A stretch of DNA of 64,000 nucleotides from Planctomycetota bacterium (GTDB lineage: Bacteria > Planctomycetota > Phycisphaerae > Phycisphaerales > Phycisphaeraceae), in the NCBI GenBank assembly GCA_026386955.1, contig JAPLMQ010000302.1:62001-126000 (forward strand), given 5' to 3'. Numbering within the stretch: position 1 is the stretch's first letter; every line of letters begins with the position of its first letter. Both the position numbers and the translations under genes were made by a program. This document shows positions 24,286 to 32,061 of the stretch, piece by piece. A model generated the notes under the pieces. That model ran no database searches and was not told the DNA's origin. It was given only the letters and a program-made list of their open reading frames with translations.

Positions 24286-25686
24286 TCACACCTTCACCCG
24301 CTGCCACCCGCCCTGTCGGAACCGCGCGTAGAAGAGCATCCCGCGGACGACCAGCTCGCCGCAGAGCGCGTACCAGACGCCGCTGAGGCCAAGCCCGCAG
24401 GTGAGCCCCAGGAAATAGGCCGCGGGCAGGCGCAGGCAGTAGATGCAGAAGTAAGCCAGCAGCATGGGGACGCGCGTGTCGCCCGCGCCGCGCATGGCCA
24501 TGCTCAGGATGATGTGCGTGGCGAAGAAGACCTCGATCGGCCCGCAGATGCGCAGCAGCGGCGGGGCAAGCTCCAGCAGCTCGGGCTTGTCGGTCATGAT
24601 CCGCACGAGTTGCTCGGGGACCAGCACGAAGACCAGCCCGACGCAGCCCATGATAGCCATGCCGGCGAACCAGCAGAGCCGGATCGCCTGCCGGGCCCGG
24701 GCGGGATCGCCCAGCCCGAGGTATTGCCCGGCGAGCGTCGCGGCGGCGATGCCCATGGCCGTGCCGGGGAGGTAGCTGATCGCCTCGACGCGGACCGCGA
24801 CGGCGTGGGCCGCGACCGCCGCGGGCGTGCCCAGCTTGAGGCTGACCTGGCCAACGACCCAGAGCACGAGGAACTGCCCGATCCAGACGCCGGAGGACTC
24901 CAAGAAGTTCGGCGCCGCGAGCCGGGCGATGCGGGCGATGGTCGGGCCGTCGAACCCCAATCGGCGCCAGTGCAGCCGGAGCCCGCCCCAGTTGCGCAGC
25001 AGCGCGACGGCCATGAGCGTCGCACCGAGGGCCCACGCGAGGACGGTGGCGATGGCGATGCCCTGCACGCCGTGCCCGCCGAACGGCGCGGGGCCGAAGA
25101 CCAACAGCGCGCTGGCCAGCGCGTTGACCGTGTTGACCACCACCATCACGCGGAAGGGCGTCACCACGTCGCCCGCCCCGCGCAGGCAGGCCATGCCCAC
25201 GAAGAGCACGCCCGAGAGCGGCGTGGCGAAGCAGACCGTGCGCAGGAAGAGCGTGGCGTACTCCAGGCTCTCGCCCTTCAAGCTGATGAACGCCCCAAGC
25301 GTCGGGGCCGCGGCGTAGAGCGCGCCCATCGTCGCCAGCCCGGCGCAGACCGCGAGCGTGAGCGACTGCCCCAGCACGGCGTTCGCCACCCGGCGGTTCC
25401 GGGCCCCGATGGCGCGCGAGACGATCGCCGTCGAGCCCACGCCCAGCGCCATCTGGATCAGGTTGACCGCCCAGACGACATAGGCCGCCACGCCGATCGC
25501 CCCCGCGGCCTCGACGCTTAGCCGGCCCGCGAGCATGGTGTCGACGAAGCCCACGAGGAAGCTGAGGACCTGCTCGAGCAGAGGCCAGAGTGCGAGCGTG
25601 AAGACCTGCTGCGGGAGCGTGAGCCCCGCGAGCTTGCCCGAGAGCTCTCTCTTCGGCTCGGCTGGTTTTTCCTCGGCTGCGTCCAC
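24286..25686 (-). CDS. MATE-family multidrug/metabolite exporter
   Basis: 466 residues with about 12 membrane helices in two homologous halves. The first helix contains LTLPQQVFTLALWPLLEQ and the loop VDTMLAGRLSVEAAGA. The second half repeats this as LAAPNFLESSGVWIGQF, as MATE antiporters do. It exports cationic compounds in exchange for H+ or Na+. The start is taken as the GTG at 25686 because AAGGA lies 6 nt upstream; the frame is open for 60 further codons, but these run through tandem repeats and element C1. Divergent from the sulfatase gene. Confidence 0.88.
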   Translation of the reverse strand: MDAAEEKPAEPKRELSGKLAGLTLPQQVFTLALWPLLEQVLSFLVGFVDTMLAGRLSVEAAGAIGVAAYVVWAVNLIQMALGVGSTAIVSRAIGARNRRVANAVLGQSLTLAVCAGLATMGALYAAAPTLGAFISLKGESLEYATLFLRTVCFATPLSGVLFVGMACLRGAGDVVTPFRVMVVVNTVNALASALLVFGPAPFGGHGVQGIAIATVLAWALGATLMAVALLRNWGGLRLHWRRLGFDGPTIARIARLAAPNFLESSGVWIGQFLVLWVVGQVSLKLGTPAAVAAHAVAVRVEAISYLPGTAMGIAAATLAGQYLGLGDPARARQAIRLCWFAGMAIMGCVGLVFVLVPEQLVRIMTDKPELLELAPPLLRICGPIEVFFATHIILSMAMRGAGDTRVPMLLAYFCIYCLRLPAAYFLGLTCGLGLSGVWYALCGELVVRGMLFYARFRQGGWQRVKV

Positions 25687-25704
25687 ACGGATTCCTTGCG
25701 ACAC

Positions 25705-25750
25705 GGAAACGCCCCGGAAAACGCCCCGGAGAACGCCCCGGAGAACGGGG
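25705..25750. repeat. Four-unit tandem repeat in the MATE leader
   Basis: Consecutive units GGAAACGCCCC, GGAAAACGCCCC, GGAGAACGCCCC and GGAGAACGGGG (12-bp period) lie just upstream of the MATE ribosome-binding site. Each unit contains a C-run that pairs with a neighbouring G-run. Confidence 0.7.
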
Positions 25751-25793
25751 AGCAGGATGATAGGGCGGCGCGGCCGGGCGCGGCGGCAGCGCT

Positions 25794-25899
25794 CTGGGTT
25801 AGCCGGACGCGCAAGCGACGGCTTGCACCGTACGTTGTTCTGAAGGCGTCCTGTCCGCCGTGCGCCCAACGCCGTCGCTTGCGCGTCCGGCTAACCCAG
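25794..25899. repeat. Inverted-repeat element, family C copy 1
   Basis: Perfect 28-bp arms (25794-25821 and 25872-25899; ends CTGGGTTAGCCGG, core GCAAGCGACGG) around a 50-bp centre. It lies in the divergent promoter region of the MATE and sulfatase genes. Core sequence shared with the copies at 40260 and 47712. Confidence 0.9.
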
Positions 25900-25979
25900 A
25901 CCGCCACACCCCGCAGTATCATCCTCCCATCCGCCGCCGCATCTCCTGTCGTCCCTCCATCTCGACACGAGCCTCCCCC

Positions 25980-27500
25980 ATGCGCATCCTCTACCTCGAC
26001 ATCGACTCCCTCCGCCCCGACCACCTGGGCTGCTACGGCTACCACCGCAAAACCTCGCCCAACATCGACCGCGTCGCCGGCGAGGGCGTGCGCTTCGACA
26101 ACCTCTACGTCACCGACGCGCCCTGCCTCCCGAGCAGGACCGCGCTCTGGTCCGGCCGCTTCGGCATCCACACCGGCGTGGTGAACCACGGCGGGGTCGC
26201 CGCTGAGCCCTTCAACCAAGGGCCCGACCGCGGCTTCCGCTCCCGCCTGGGCGCGACCAACTGGATGACCTGCCTGCGCGAACGCGGCCTCAAGACCGCC
26301 ACCGTCTCCCCCTTCGGCGAGCGGCATTCCGCGTGGCATTGGTATGCCGGGTTCAGCGAGATCCACAACACCGGCAAGTGCGGCATCGAGCGGGCCGACG
26401 AGGTCGCCCCCGTCGCCCTCGACTGGATCAAGCGCAACGCCCGCGACGAGAATTGGTTCCTCCACGTCAACTTCTGGGACCCGCACACCGGCTACCGCAC
26501 GCCCGCCTCCTTCGGCGACCCCTTCGCCGCCGACCCGCTCCCCGCCTGGCTCACCGAGGAGGTCCGCCAACAGCACTGGAAAGGCGTCGGCCCGCACAGC
26601 GCCCGCGAGATCCCCGGCTTCAGCGACGAGCCCTACAACGACCCCGAGCTGGGCTACGACTCCTACCCGCGCCAGCCGTGGAAGGCCGACTCGATGGCGG
26701 TCGTCCGCCAGATGTTCGACGGGTACGACACGGCCATCCTCTTCGCCGACCACTACGTCGGGCAGCTCCTCAACGCTCTGGCCGACCAGAACGTCCTCGA
26801 CGACACCGTGATCGTCATCTCCTCCGACCACGGCGAGAACCTCGGCGAGCTCAACGTCTACGGCGACCACCAGACGGCCGACCAGATCACGACGCGCGTG
26901 CCGCTCATCGTCCGTTGGCCGGGGATCACCAAGCAGCGCGGTGCGAAAAGCGGGGGGCCGTCCGGCGGCCCCGGTCGCGTCGACTCAGCCCTGCACTACC
27001 ACTTCGACTTCGCCGCGACGATGATCGAGCTGACGGGCGGCGAGGTGCCCGCGATCTGGGATGGCCGATCGTTCGCCGACGCCTTCAAGGCCCAGCGCGA
27101 GCAGGGGCGCGACTTCCTGGTCGTCTCGCAAAACGCCTGGAGCTGCCAGCGCTCCGTGCGCTTCGAGGACTACCTCGCCATCCGCACCTACCACGACGGC
27201 TACCGCGGCTACCCCGAGTCGATGCTCTTCGACTTGAAGCGCGACCCGCATGAGCAGCACGACCTCGCGCCCGCCCGCCCCGACCTCATGGCCCGCGCGA
27301 TGTCGATGCTCAGCGGCTGGCACGCCGAGATGATGCGCACCGCCACCCACCCCACCGACCCGATGTGGACCGTCCTCAGCGAGGGCGGCCCCGCCCAGAC
27401 GCGCGGGACGCTCAAGGCCTATTGCGACTGGCTGAGGAAGACCGACCGCGGGCATTGGGCCGATTTCCTGATCGCGCGGCACCCGACGGAATACATGTGA
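25980..27500 (+). CDS. Formylglycine-dependent sulfatase
   Basis: 506 residues of the alkaline-phosphatase superfamily. The sulfatase signature C-L-P-S-R begins at Cys49 ([15 protein letters not shown]), the residue converted to formylglycine. Metal-binding Asp residues are in [16 protein letters not shown] (residues 5-20) and [12 protein letters not shown]. No signal peptide is seen, as the protein starts directly with the first metal-binding strand, so it may be cytoplasmic. It would cleave sulfate esters from a carbohydrate. No formylglycine-generating enzyme is in the window. The ATG at 25980 is used. Confidence 0.92.
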   Translation: MRILYLDIDSLRPDHLGCYGYHRKTSPNIDRVAGEGVRFDNLYVTDAPCLPSRTALWSGRFGIHTGVVNHGGVAAEPFNQGPDRGFRSRLGATNWMTCLRERGLKTATVSPFGERHSAWHWYAGFSEIHNTGKCGIERADEVAPVALDWIKRNARDENWFLHVNFWDPHTGYRTPASFGDPFAADPLPAWLTEEVRQQHWKGVGPHSAREIPGFSDEPYNDPELGYDSYPRQPWKADSMAVVRQMFDGYDTAILFADHYVGQLLNALADQNVLDDTVIVISSDHGENLGELNVYGDHQTADQITTRVPLIVRWPGITKQRGAKSGGPSGGPGRVDSALHYHFDFAATMIELTGGEVPAIWDGRSFADAFKAQREQGRDFLVVSQNAWSCQRSVRFEDYLAIRTYHDGYRGYPESMLFDLKRDPHEQHDLAPARPDLMARAMSMLSGWHAEMMRTATHPTDPMWTVLSEGGPAQTRGTLKAYCDWLRKTDRGHWADFLIARHPTEYM

Positions 27501-27507
27501 GGTGCCT

Positions 27508-27691
27508 CTTGTAGGGTGGGTTGAGCGGTAATCCGCGAAGCCCACCGGCTGGGCGCACGACCACCGATGTCGAAATCGGCGGCGCATGGTTCGTCGGAAA
27601 ACCATTCCAACGCGTCGACGTCGCGAGGCGCGGGGCCTCGACGCGAGTCTCCGGTGGGCTTCGCGGAATACCGCTCAACCCACCCTACAAG
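27508..27691. repeat. Inverted-repeat element, family B copy 2
   Basis: 184 bp with perfect 23-bp ends (CTTGTAGGGTGGGTTGAGCG...), plus the inner inverted block GCGAAGCCCACCGG. It fills the gap between the convergent sulfatase and the remnant/regulator genes and ends 6 bp before a stop codon on the minus strand. Confidence 0.9.
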
Positions 27692-27697
27692 ACGGCG

Positions 27698-27850
27698 TCA
27701 CCTTCCCTCCCGAAACGCCTCATACCGCTTGAAGACCGCCGCGTCCGACGCATACGGCGTGTAGATCAATCGGCCGTCGTGGCCCACCGACGTGTCGAAC
27801 GGCGCGTCGGCAGGGCCTCGCATCCAACGATCGCAGTCCCTTGCAGCCCG
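27698..27850 (-). pseudogene. Possible 3' gene remnant
   Basis: Directly after the stop of the winged-helix gene, and in the same frame, 50 sense codons read with protein-like composition (DRWMRGPADAPFDTSVGHDG, RLIYTPYASDAAVFKRYEAF) and end in TGA. No start codon or ribosome-binding site precedes it. It looks like the C-terminus of a longer protein whose front was lost, with a family B element now abutting its end. Chance is possible at this length. Confidence 0.35.
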
Positions 27851-28171
27851 TTACAGCGCCAGCTTCAGCAGCGCGCCCACGCGGCAATGGGCCTCCACGG
27901 GGTGCCGGAGGGGCCGTTCCGCGTGGATCTCGTAGTGGTTCCGCCTCCCCTCCTTCACGCGGGTGATCACCCCCGCGGCCTCGAGGTCGGCCACGATCTT
28001 CTGGACGGCGCGCTCGGTGATGCCCACCGCGGCGGCGACGTCGCGCAGGCGGTCGTCGGGCTTGCGGGCCAGGCAGATCAGCACGTGGGCGTGGTTGCTC
28101 AGGAAGGTCCAGCCCGCGGCCGGGGGCGCGGCGGCCCGGTTTTCCACATCCGCCTTTTTCCGCGTCACCAT
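27851..28171 (-). CDS. Winged-helix transcriptional regulator
   Basis: 106 residues, single domain. The helix-turn-helix is [20 protein letters not shown] followed by a wing ([17 protein letters not shown]), similar to small MarR/ArsR-like regulators. [20 protein letters not shown] forms the first helices. The ATG at 28171 has GGAG 8 nt upstream; the earlier ATG at 28195 lacks a site, and CATAAT lies in a position to be its -10. It is divergent from icd with only 92 bp between starts, so it may control itself and icd. Ligand unknown. Confidence 0.75.
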   Translation of the reverse strand: MVTRKKADVENRAAAPPAAGWTFLSNHAHVLICLARKPDDRLRDVAAAVGITERAVQKIVADLEAAGVITRVKEGRRNHYEIHAERPLRHPVEAHCRVGALLKLAL

Positions 28172-28196
28172 CTTGACGACTCCAAAATCGTGCATT

Positions 28197-28226
28197 ATGA
28201 TTCACGAAGTTTAATTCGCGTATTAC
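28197..28226. promoter_or_regulatory. Candidate operator between the regulator and icd
   Basis: ATGATTCACGAA - 6 nt - TTCGCGTATTAC is an imperfect dyad (8 of 12 positions), centred between the two divergent start codons in an AT-rich patch. It is a plausible binding site for the adjacent winged-helix protein. Confidence 0.35.
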
Positions 28227-28263
28227 GATTTGTGCATCGCACAACATGAGAAAGGATACCACC

Positions 28264-29760
28264 ATGACCGCCGCCCCGCACGCCTCCTCCTCCGCCCCTC
28301 GCAACTCCGCCGCCGCGGCCCCCATCACCGTCGCCCGCGGCGACGGCATCGGCCCGGAGATCATGGAGGCCACCCTCGCCCTCCTGCGCGAGGCCGGCGC
28401 CCGCCTCGAGGTCGAGGAGATCGAGATCGGCGAGAAGGTCTACCTCCGCGGCGTCAGCGCCGGCATCGAGCCTTCCGCCTGGGAATCCCTCCGGCGGACC
28501 AAGGTTTTCCTCAAGGCCCCCATCACCACGCCGCAAGGCGGAGGCTTCAAGAGCCTCAACGTCACCACCCGCAAGACCCTGGGCCTCTACGCCAACGTCC
28601 GTCCCTGCATGAGCTACCACCCCTTCGTCGACACCAAGCAGCCCGCGATGGACGTGGTGATCGTCCGCGAGAACGAGGAGGACCTCTACGCCGGCATCGA
28701 GCACCGCCAGACCGACGAGGTCCACCAGTGCCTCAAGCTCATCACCCGCCCGGGGTGCGAGAAGATCATGCGCTACGCCTTCGAGTACGCCCGACGCAAC
28801 GGGCGCAAGAAGGTCACATGCTTCACCAAGGACAACATCATGAAGCTCACCGACGGCCTGTTCCACAAGGTCTTCGACGAGGTGGCCAAGGAATACCCCG
28901 ACCTCGCCAACGAGCACTGGATCGTCGACATCGGGGCCGCGAAGCTCGCCGACAGCCCCGCGCAGTTCGATGTGATCGTCATGCCCAACCTCTACGGGGA
29001 CATCCTCTCCGACGTCGCCGCGGAGGTGGCGGGCTCGGTGGGGCTGGCGGGCTCGGCGAACATCGGGCAGCACGCCGCGATGTTCGAGGCGATCCATGGC
29101 TCCGCCCCGCGGCGGGCCGGGCAGGACCTCGCCAACCCCTCGGGGCTGATGCTCGCCTCGGTCATGATGCTGGTCCACCTAGGGCAGGCCGACGTCGCCA
29201 CCCGCGTGCACAACGCCTGGCTGCGGACCATCGAGGACGGGGTTCACACCTACGACATCTTCAACCACAGCGTGAGCACGCGGAAGGTCGGCACGAAGGA
29301 CTTCGCCCGCGCGGTCGTCGCCCGCCTGGGCCAGTCGCCCCAGACGCTCAAGCCGGTCGCGTACCAAGCCGGGGAACCCTTCCTCGCGCCGCAGGCCGGC
29401 CCGACCCGCGCCGCCCGCAAGGAGCTCCTGGGCGTCGACGTCTTCCTCCACTGGGACCAGCCCGGCCGATCGCCCGCCGCCCTGGGCGCGCGCCTGAAGG
29501 CCCTCGACACCCACGGGCTCAAGCTCAAGATGATCACCAACCGCGGGGTGAAGGTCTATCCCGACGGCTTCCCCGAAACCTTCTGCACCGACCACTGGCG
29601 CTGCCGGTTCCTCTCCGCCACCGAAGGCAGCCCCATAAGCCACATGCAGGTCATCGCCCTGCTTCAGTCCTTCGCCGCCGCCGGGCTGGACTTCATCAAG
29701 ACCGAGCACCTCTGCGCCTTCGACGGCGAGCGCGGGTACAGCCTCGGGCAGGGGGAGTGA
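28264..29760 (+). CDS. icd: NADP-type isocitrate dehydrogenase, long (Thermus-like) form
   Basis: 498 residues from the ATG at 28264 (AAGGA 8 nt upstream; an ATG at 28246 is less likely). It oxidises isocitrate to 2-oxoglutarate in the TCA cycle. Substrate and metal motifs: GDGIGPEI, KSLNVTTRKTLGLYANVRP, NEEDLYAGIEHR, and DVIVMPNLYGDILSD. The nucleotide loop is EAIHGSAPRRAGQDLANPSG. A C-terminal extension of about 150 residues (from roughly residue 340) is typical of the Thermus/Rickettsia-type enzyme. The regulator gene diverges from it, and a small unknown gene starts 4 bp downstream. Confidence 0.93.
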   Translation: MTAAPHASSSAPRNSAAAAPITVARGDGIGPEIMEATLALLREAGARLEVEEIEIGEKVYLRGVSAGIEPSAWESLRRTKVFLKAPITTPQGGGFKSLNVTTRKTLGLYANVRPCMSYHPFVDTKQPAMDVVIVRENEEDLYAGIEHRQTDEVHQCLKLITRPGCEKIMRYAFEYARRNGRKKVTCFTKDNIMKLTDGLFHKVFDEVAKEYPDLANEHWIVDIGAAKLADSPAQFDVIVMPNLYGDILSDVAAEVAGSVGLAGSANIGQHAAMFEAIHGSAPRRAGQDLANPSGLMLASVMMLVHLGQADVATRVHNAWLRTIEDGVHTYDIFNHSVSTRKVGTKDFARAVVARLGQSPQTLKPVAYQAGEPFLAPQAGPTRAARKELLGVDVFLHWDQPGRSPAALGARLKALDTHGLKLKMITNRGVKVYPDGFPETFCTDHWRCRFLSATEGSPISHMQVIALLQSFAAAGLDFIKTEHLCAFDGERGYSLGQGE

Positions 29761-29764
29761 AGCG

Positions 29765-30313
29765 ATGAACCCGCAGCCGCCCGCCTCGAAACCCGATCAT
29801 CCCCAAACCCCGAACCGGAAAGGACCGCCCATGCCCCAAGCCCTTGACGCCAGCATGACCAGCCTGCTCGACGCCCTGCCCGAGGCCGCGGGAGACAACA
29901 TCGAAGTGCTGCATCTCCAGGCCCGCGGGCCTGGCGAGGCGGCTGAGGGAATCTCCCACGCATGGGATTCCCTGAGCCTCGCGCGAGTCGTGATCGTCGA
30001 CGCGGCCCGCATCAGCCTCAGCCGGGCCGACGCCCAGGCGCTCTCCCGGCTGGCGACGCACGGCGTGCGCGTCGTGCTCGCCTCGTCGACTCCACTGCAG
30101 GGAATCGCGCCGCTGATCGCCCTGTACGAGCCCTGCTTCGCCCGGGCGGTGGTGGCCTCGATCTACGCCCTCCCCCACGAGCAGGCCGCCGTCGTCATCT
30201 CGCCCGAGCCGCACGAATCGCCCGCCCTGCGCGGACTGGCGCTGCACGCCCTGCGCTGGCGAGCCTCCTGGCAGGATGCGGAGGAGGGCGACCTCTCATC
30301 GCGCCCCACCTGA
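29765..30313 (+). CDS. Small unknown protein downstream of icd
   Basis: 182 residues, not recognised. The first 22 residues are Pro-rich, and a second start at 29831 with AAAGGA would give 160 residues. From about residue 45 it alternates strands and helices (IEVLHLQARG, RVVIVDAARISLSRADAQAL, GVRVVLASSTPLQGIAPLIA), somewhat like a STAS or small Rossmann-type fold. The start at 29765 has GGAG 7 nt upstream and lies 4 bp after the icd stop, so co-expression is likely. Confidence 0.6.
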   Translation: MNPQPPASKPDHPQTPNRKGPPMPQALDASMTSLLDALPEAAGDNIEVLHLQARGPGEAAEGISHAWDSLSLARVVIVDAARISLSRADAQALSRLATHGVRVVLASSTPLQGIAPLIALYEPCFARAVVASIYALPHEQAAVVISPEPHESPALRGLALHALRWRASWQDAEEGDLSSRPT

Positions 30314-30617
30314 GCCAATGCCCTCGACGGCGCCGTGGGAATGCCGCGGATCGCGTCAGCGCCCCCCAAGGGCTTCGTGCCGCGAGATGACGGCGGCCTG
30401 GGTTTCGGACAGCGCACGGATCGGCTTTCCGCCGTGCCCCGCTGGCGTGTTGAATGGCGCGTCGCCGACGCTGAGGCTCGGGTCTTCCGGGGCGTGCGCC
30501 TGGTGGAGCGGGGCATTGCGTCAAGATGAACCTCCAACCGCGGAGCGGCGTGGGGGGCCAGCGTGAAACCGAGTTGGTCGCGGCGCGGAAGGCGCGGAGG
30601 TGATACGCTGCGGCACG
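30314..30617. other. Gene-free stretch
   Basis: About 300 bp between a small unknown gene and a membrane protein gene. Frames on both strands are open but have arginine/proline-rich shadow composition and no start signals. TACGCT at 30604-30609 lies 8 nt before the next ATG and may be its promoter. I see no inverted-repeat element here. Confidence 0.4.
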
Positions 30618-31037
30618 ATGAGACGGATCTTCAACGCCCTGGCCTTGCTCTCGCTCCTGCTGGCCCTCATGGTCGCGGGGCTGTGGTTGCGCAGCACGCG
30701 CTGGGCGACGGACATGGTGACGATCAACGCCGGCCCGCGCTCGGGGCATCTCTGGTCGCTCGACGGGTGGCTGGTGCTGGGCGTGGGGCGCTCGACCCCC
30801 GGCGGTCCGCGGCTGGCGATCGAGAGCGACGGGCCCCGCCCCGACGGCATCAGCGAAGTCGTCGTCGAGACCCGGCTCAACGATCTGCTGGCCTATGAGA
30901 CTTCGCCTGGGGCAGTCATCATGGGCATGCACTGCCGGCTGGCGCTCTTTGTGCTGACGCTCCTGCCCGCGGCGTGGGGGCTTCGGCACGTCCGCAAGAC
31001 GAAACAGGCCGGTGCGACGCCGTCCTCTTCACCCTGA
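30618..31037 (+). CDS. Small two-helix membrane protein
   Basis: 139 residues. A first membrane helix (residues 5-26) is followed by a soluble middle part with GHLWSLDGWLVLGVGRSTPG, then a second helix (about 105-124) and a basic tail. The layout resembles a group of small planctomycete membrane proteins that often end in a zinc ribbon; here no cysteine pair is present. TACGCT lies 8 nt before the ATG. It is convergent with murQ, 8 bp away. Confidence 0.55.
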   Translation: MRRIFNALALLSLLLALMVAGLWLRSTRWATDMVTINAGPRSGHLWSLDGWLVLGVGRSTPGGPRLAIESDGPRPDGISEVVVETRLNDLLAYETSPGAVIMGMHCRLALFVLTLLPAAWGLRHVRKTKQAGATPSSSP

Positions 31038-31045
31038 CGAGGTTT

Positions 31046-31975
31046 TCAGCGCGGCGGGCCGAGGATCGGGCGGAGCTGGCCCTGGGTGGCGTCGAGCAGC
31101 TTCTGGGCCTCGGCGGCGTCGACCCCGCGGTGGGCCATGATCAGCGCGAGCTTCACCTTGCCCCCAGCCTTCTCCAGCAGAGCGGCCGCGTCGGCGCGGG
31201 AAAGATCGGTCTGCCCCATCAGGATCCGCGTGGCCCGGTCGACGAGCTTGCTGTTGCTCGCGCGGACGTCGACCATCAGGTTGCCCCACACTTTTCCGAC
31301 GCGCACCATCGCCGTGGTGGTGATCATGTTGAGCGCGAGCTTGGTGGCCGTGCCCGCCTTCATGCGGGTCGAGCCGGTCAGGGGCTCGGGGCCGACGAGC
31401 AACTCCACGGCGTGGTCGAGGCAGGCGCGGTCTTCGCGCACGCCCGCGAGCTCGACGCAGACGATCAATCCCGTCGTCGCCCCGCGGGCCTTGGCGATCC
31501 GCAGCGCGCCCCAGACATAAGGCGTCGTCCCGCCCGCGGCGATCCCGACGACCACGTCGCGCGGACCGACCTCGAGGCGCTCCAACTCCGCGCGGGCGCC
31601 GTCGGGGTCGTCCTCCGCGCCTTCGCTGCTCTGGCGCAGGGCCTTGTCGCCCGCGGCGATCAGCCCCACGACCATTCCCGGATCGGTGTGGAACGTCGGC
31701 GGGCACTCGCTCGCGTCGAGCACCGCCAGCCGACCCGACGTCCCCGCGCCGAGGTAGATCAGCCGTCCCCCGGCGCGGAACGCGGCGACCACCGCCTCGA
31801 CCAGCGGCGTCAACGCGGGAATCGCCCGGCGGACCGCGGCGGGCACGGCGGCGTCCTGGTCGTTCAGCAGCTCCAGCGCCCCGCGGACGTCGAGCGTGTC
31901 GAGCCCGCGCGTGGCGTCGTTGCGTCGCTCGGTGCTGAGGTGCCCGCGGTCGGGCGGCAGGGCGGGGGTGGTCAT
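31046..31975 (-). CDS. murQ: N-acetylmuramic acid 6-phosphate etherase
   Basis: 309 residues, SIS fold. It cleaves the lactyl ether of MurNAc 6-phosphate to give GlcNAc 6-phosphate and D-lactate in peptidoglycan recycling. Motifs: RLIYLGAGTSGRLAVLDASE (about residues 71-90), the catalytic region EGAEDD, GIAAGGTTPYV, and the family signature GPEPLTGSTRMKAGTATKLA. The C-terminal helical part ends in the A-x-x-L-L-D-x-x-x-G-x-L-R-x-I motif. TAAACT lies 7 nt before the ATG with no Shine-Dalgarno sequence. anmK, the preceding pathway step, is immediately upstream. Confidence 0.95.
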   Translation of the reverse strand: MTTPALPPDRGHLSTERRNDATRGLDTLDVRGALELLNDQDAAVPAAVRRAIPALTPLVEAVVAAFRAGGRLIYLGAGTSGRLAVLDASECPPTFHTDPGMVVGLIAAGDKALRQSSEGAEDDPDGARAELERLEVGPRDVVVGIAAGGTTPYVWGALRIAKARGATTGLIVCVELAGVREDRACLDHAVELLVGPEPLTGSTRMKAGTATKLALNMITTTAMVRVGKVWGNLMVDVRASNSKLVDRATRILMGQTDLSRADAAALLEKAGGKVKLALIMAHRGVDAAEAQKLLDATQGQLRPILGPPR

Positions 31976-31988
31976 GGCGCGGAGTTTA
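31976..31988 (-). promoter_or_regulatory. Predicted leaderless promoter box of murQ
   Basis: TAAACT on the minus strand (31983-31988), 7 nt before the ATG; no Shine-Dalgarno sequence. The 86-bp gap to anmK also holds a single TGATCAGAGA-type fragment of family A near 32030. Confidence 0.45.
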
Positions 31989-32061
31989 CCGCGAAGGGGT
32001 TGCGCGTGATGAGCGTGCGGAATGGATGTCTGATCAGAGAGGGATCGCCTCCACGCAGCGT

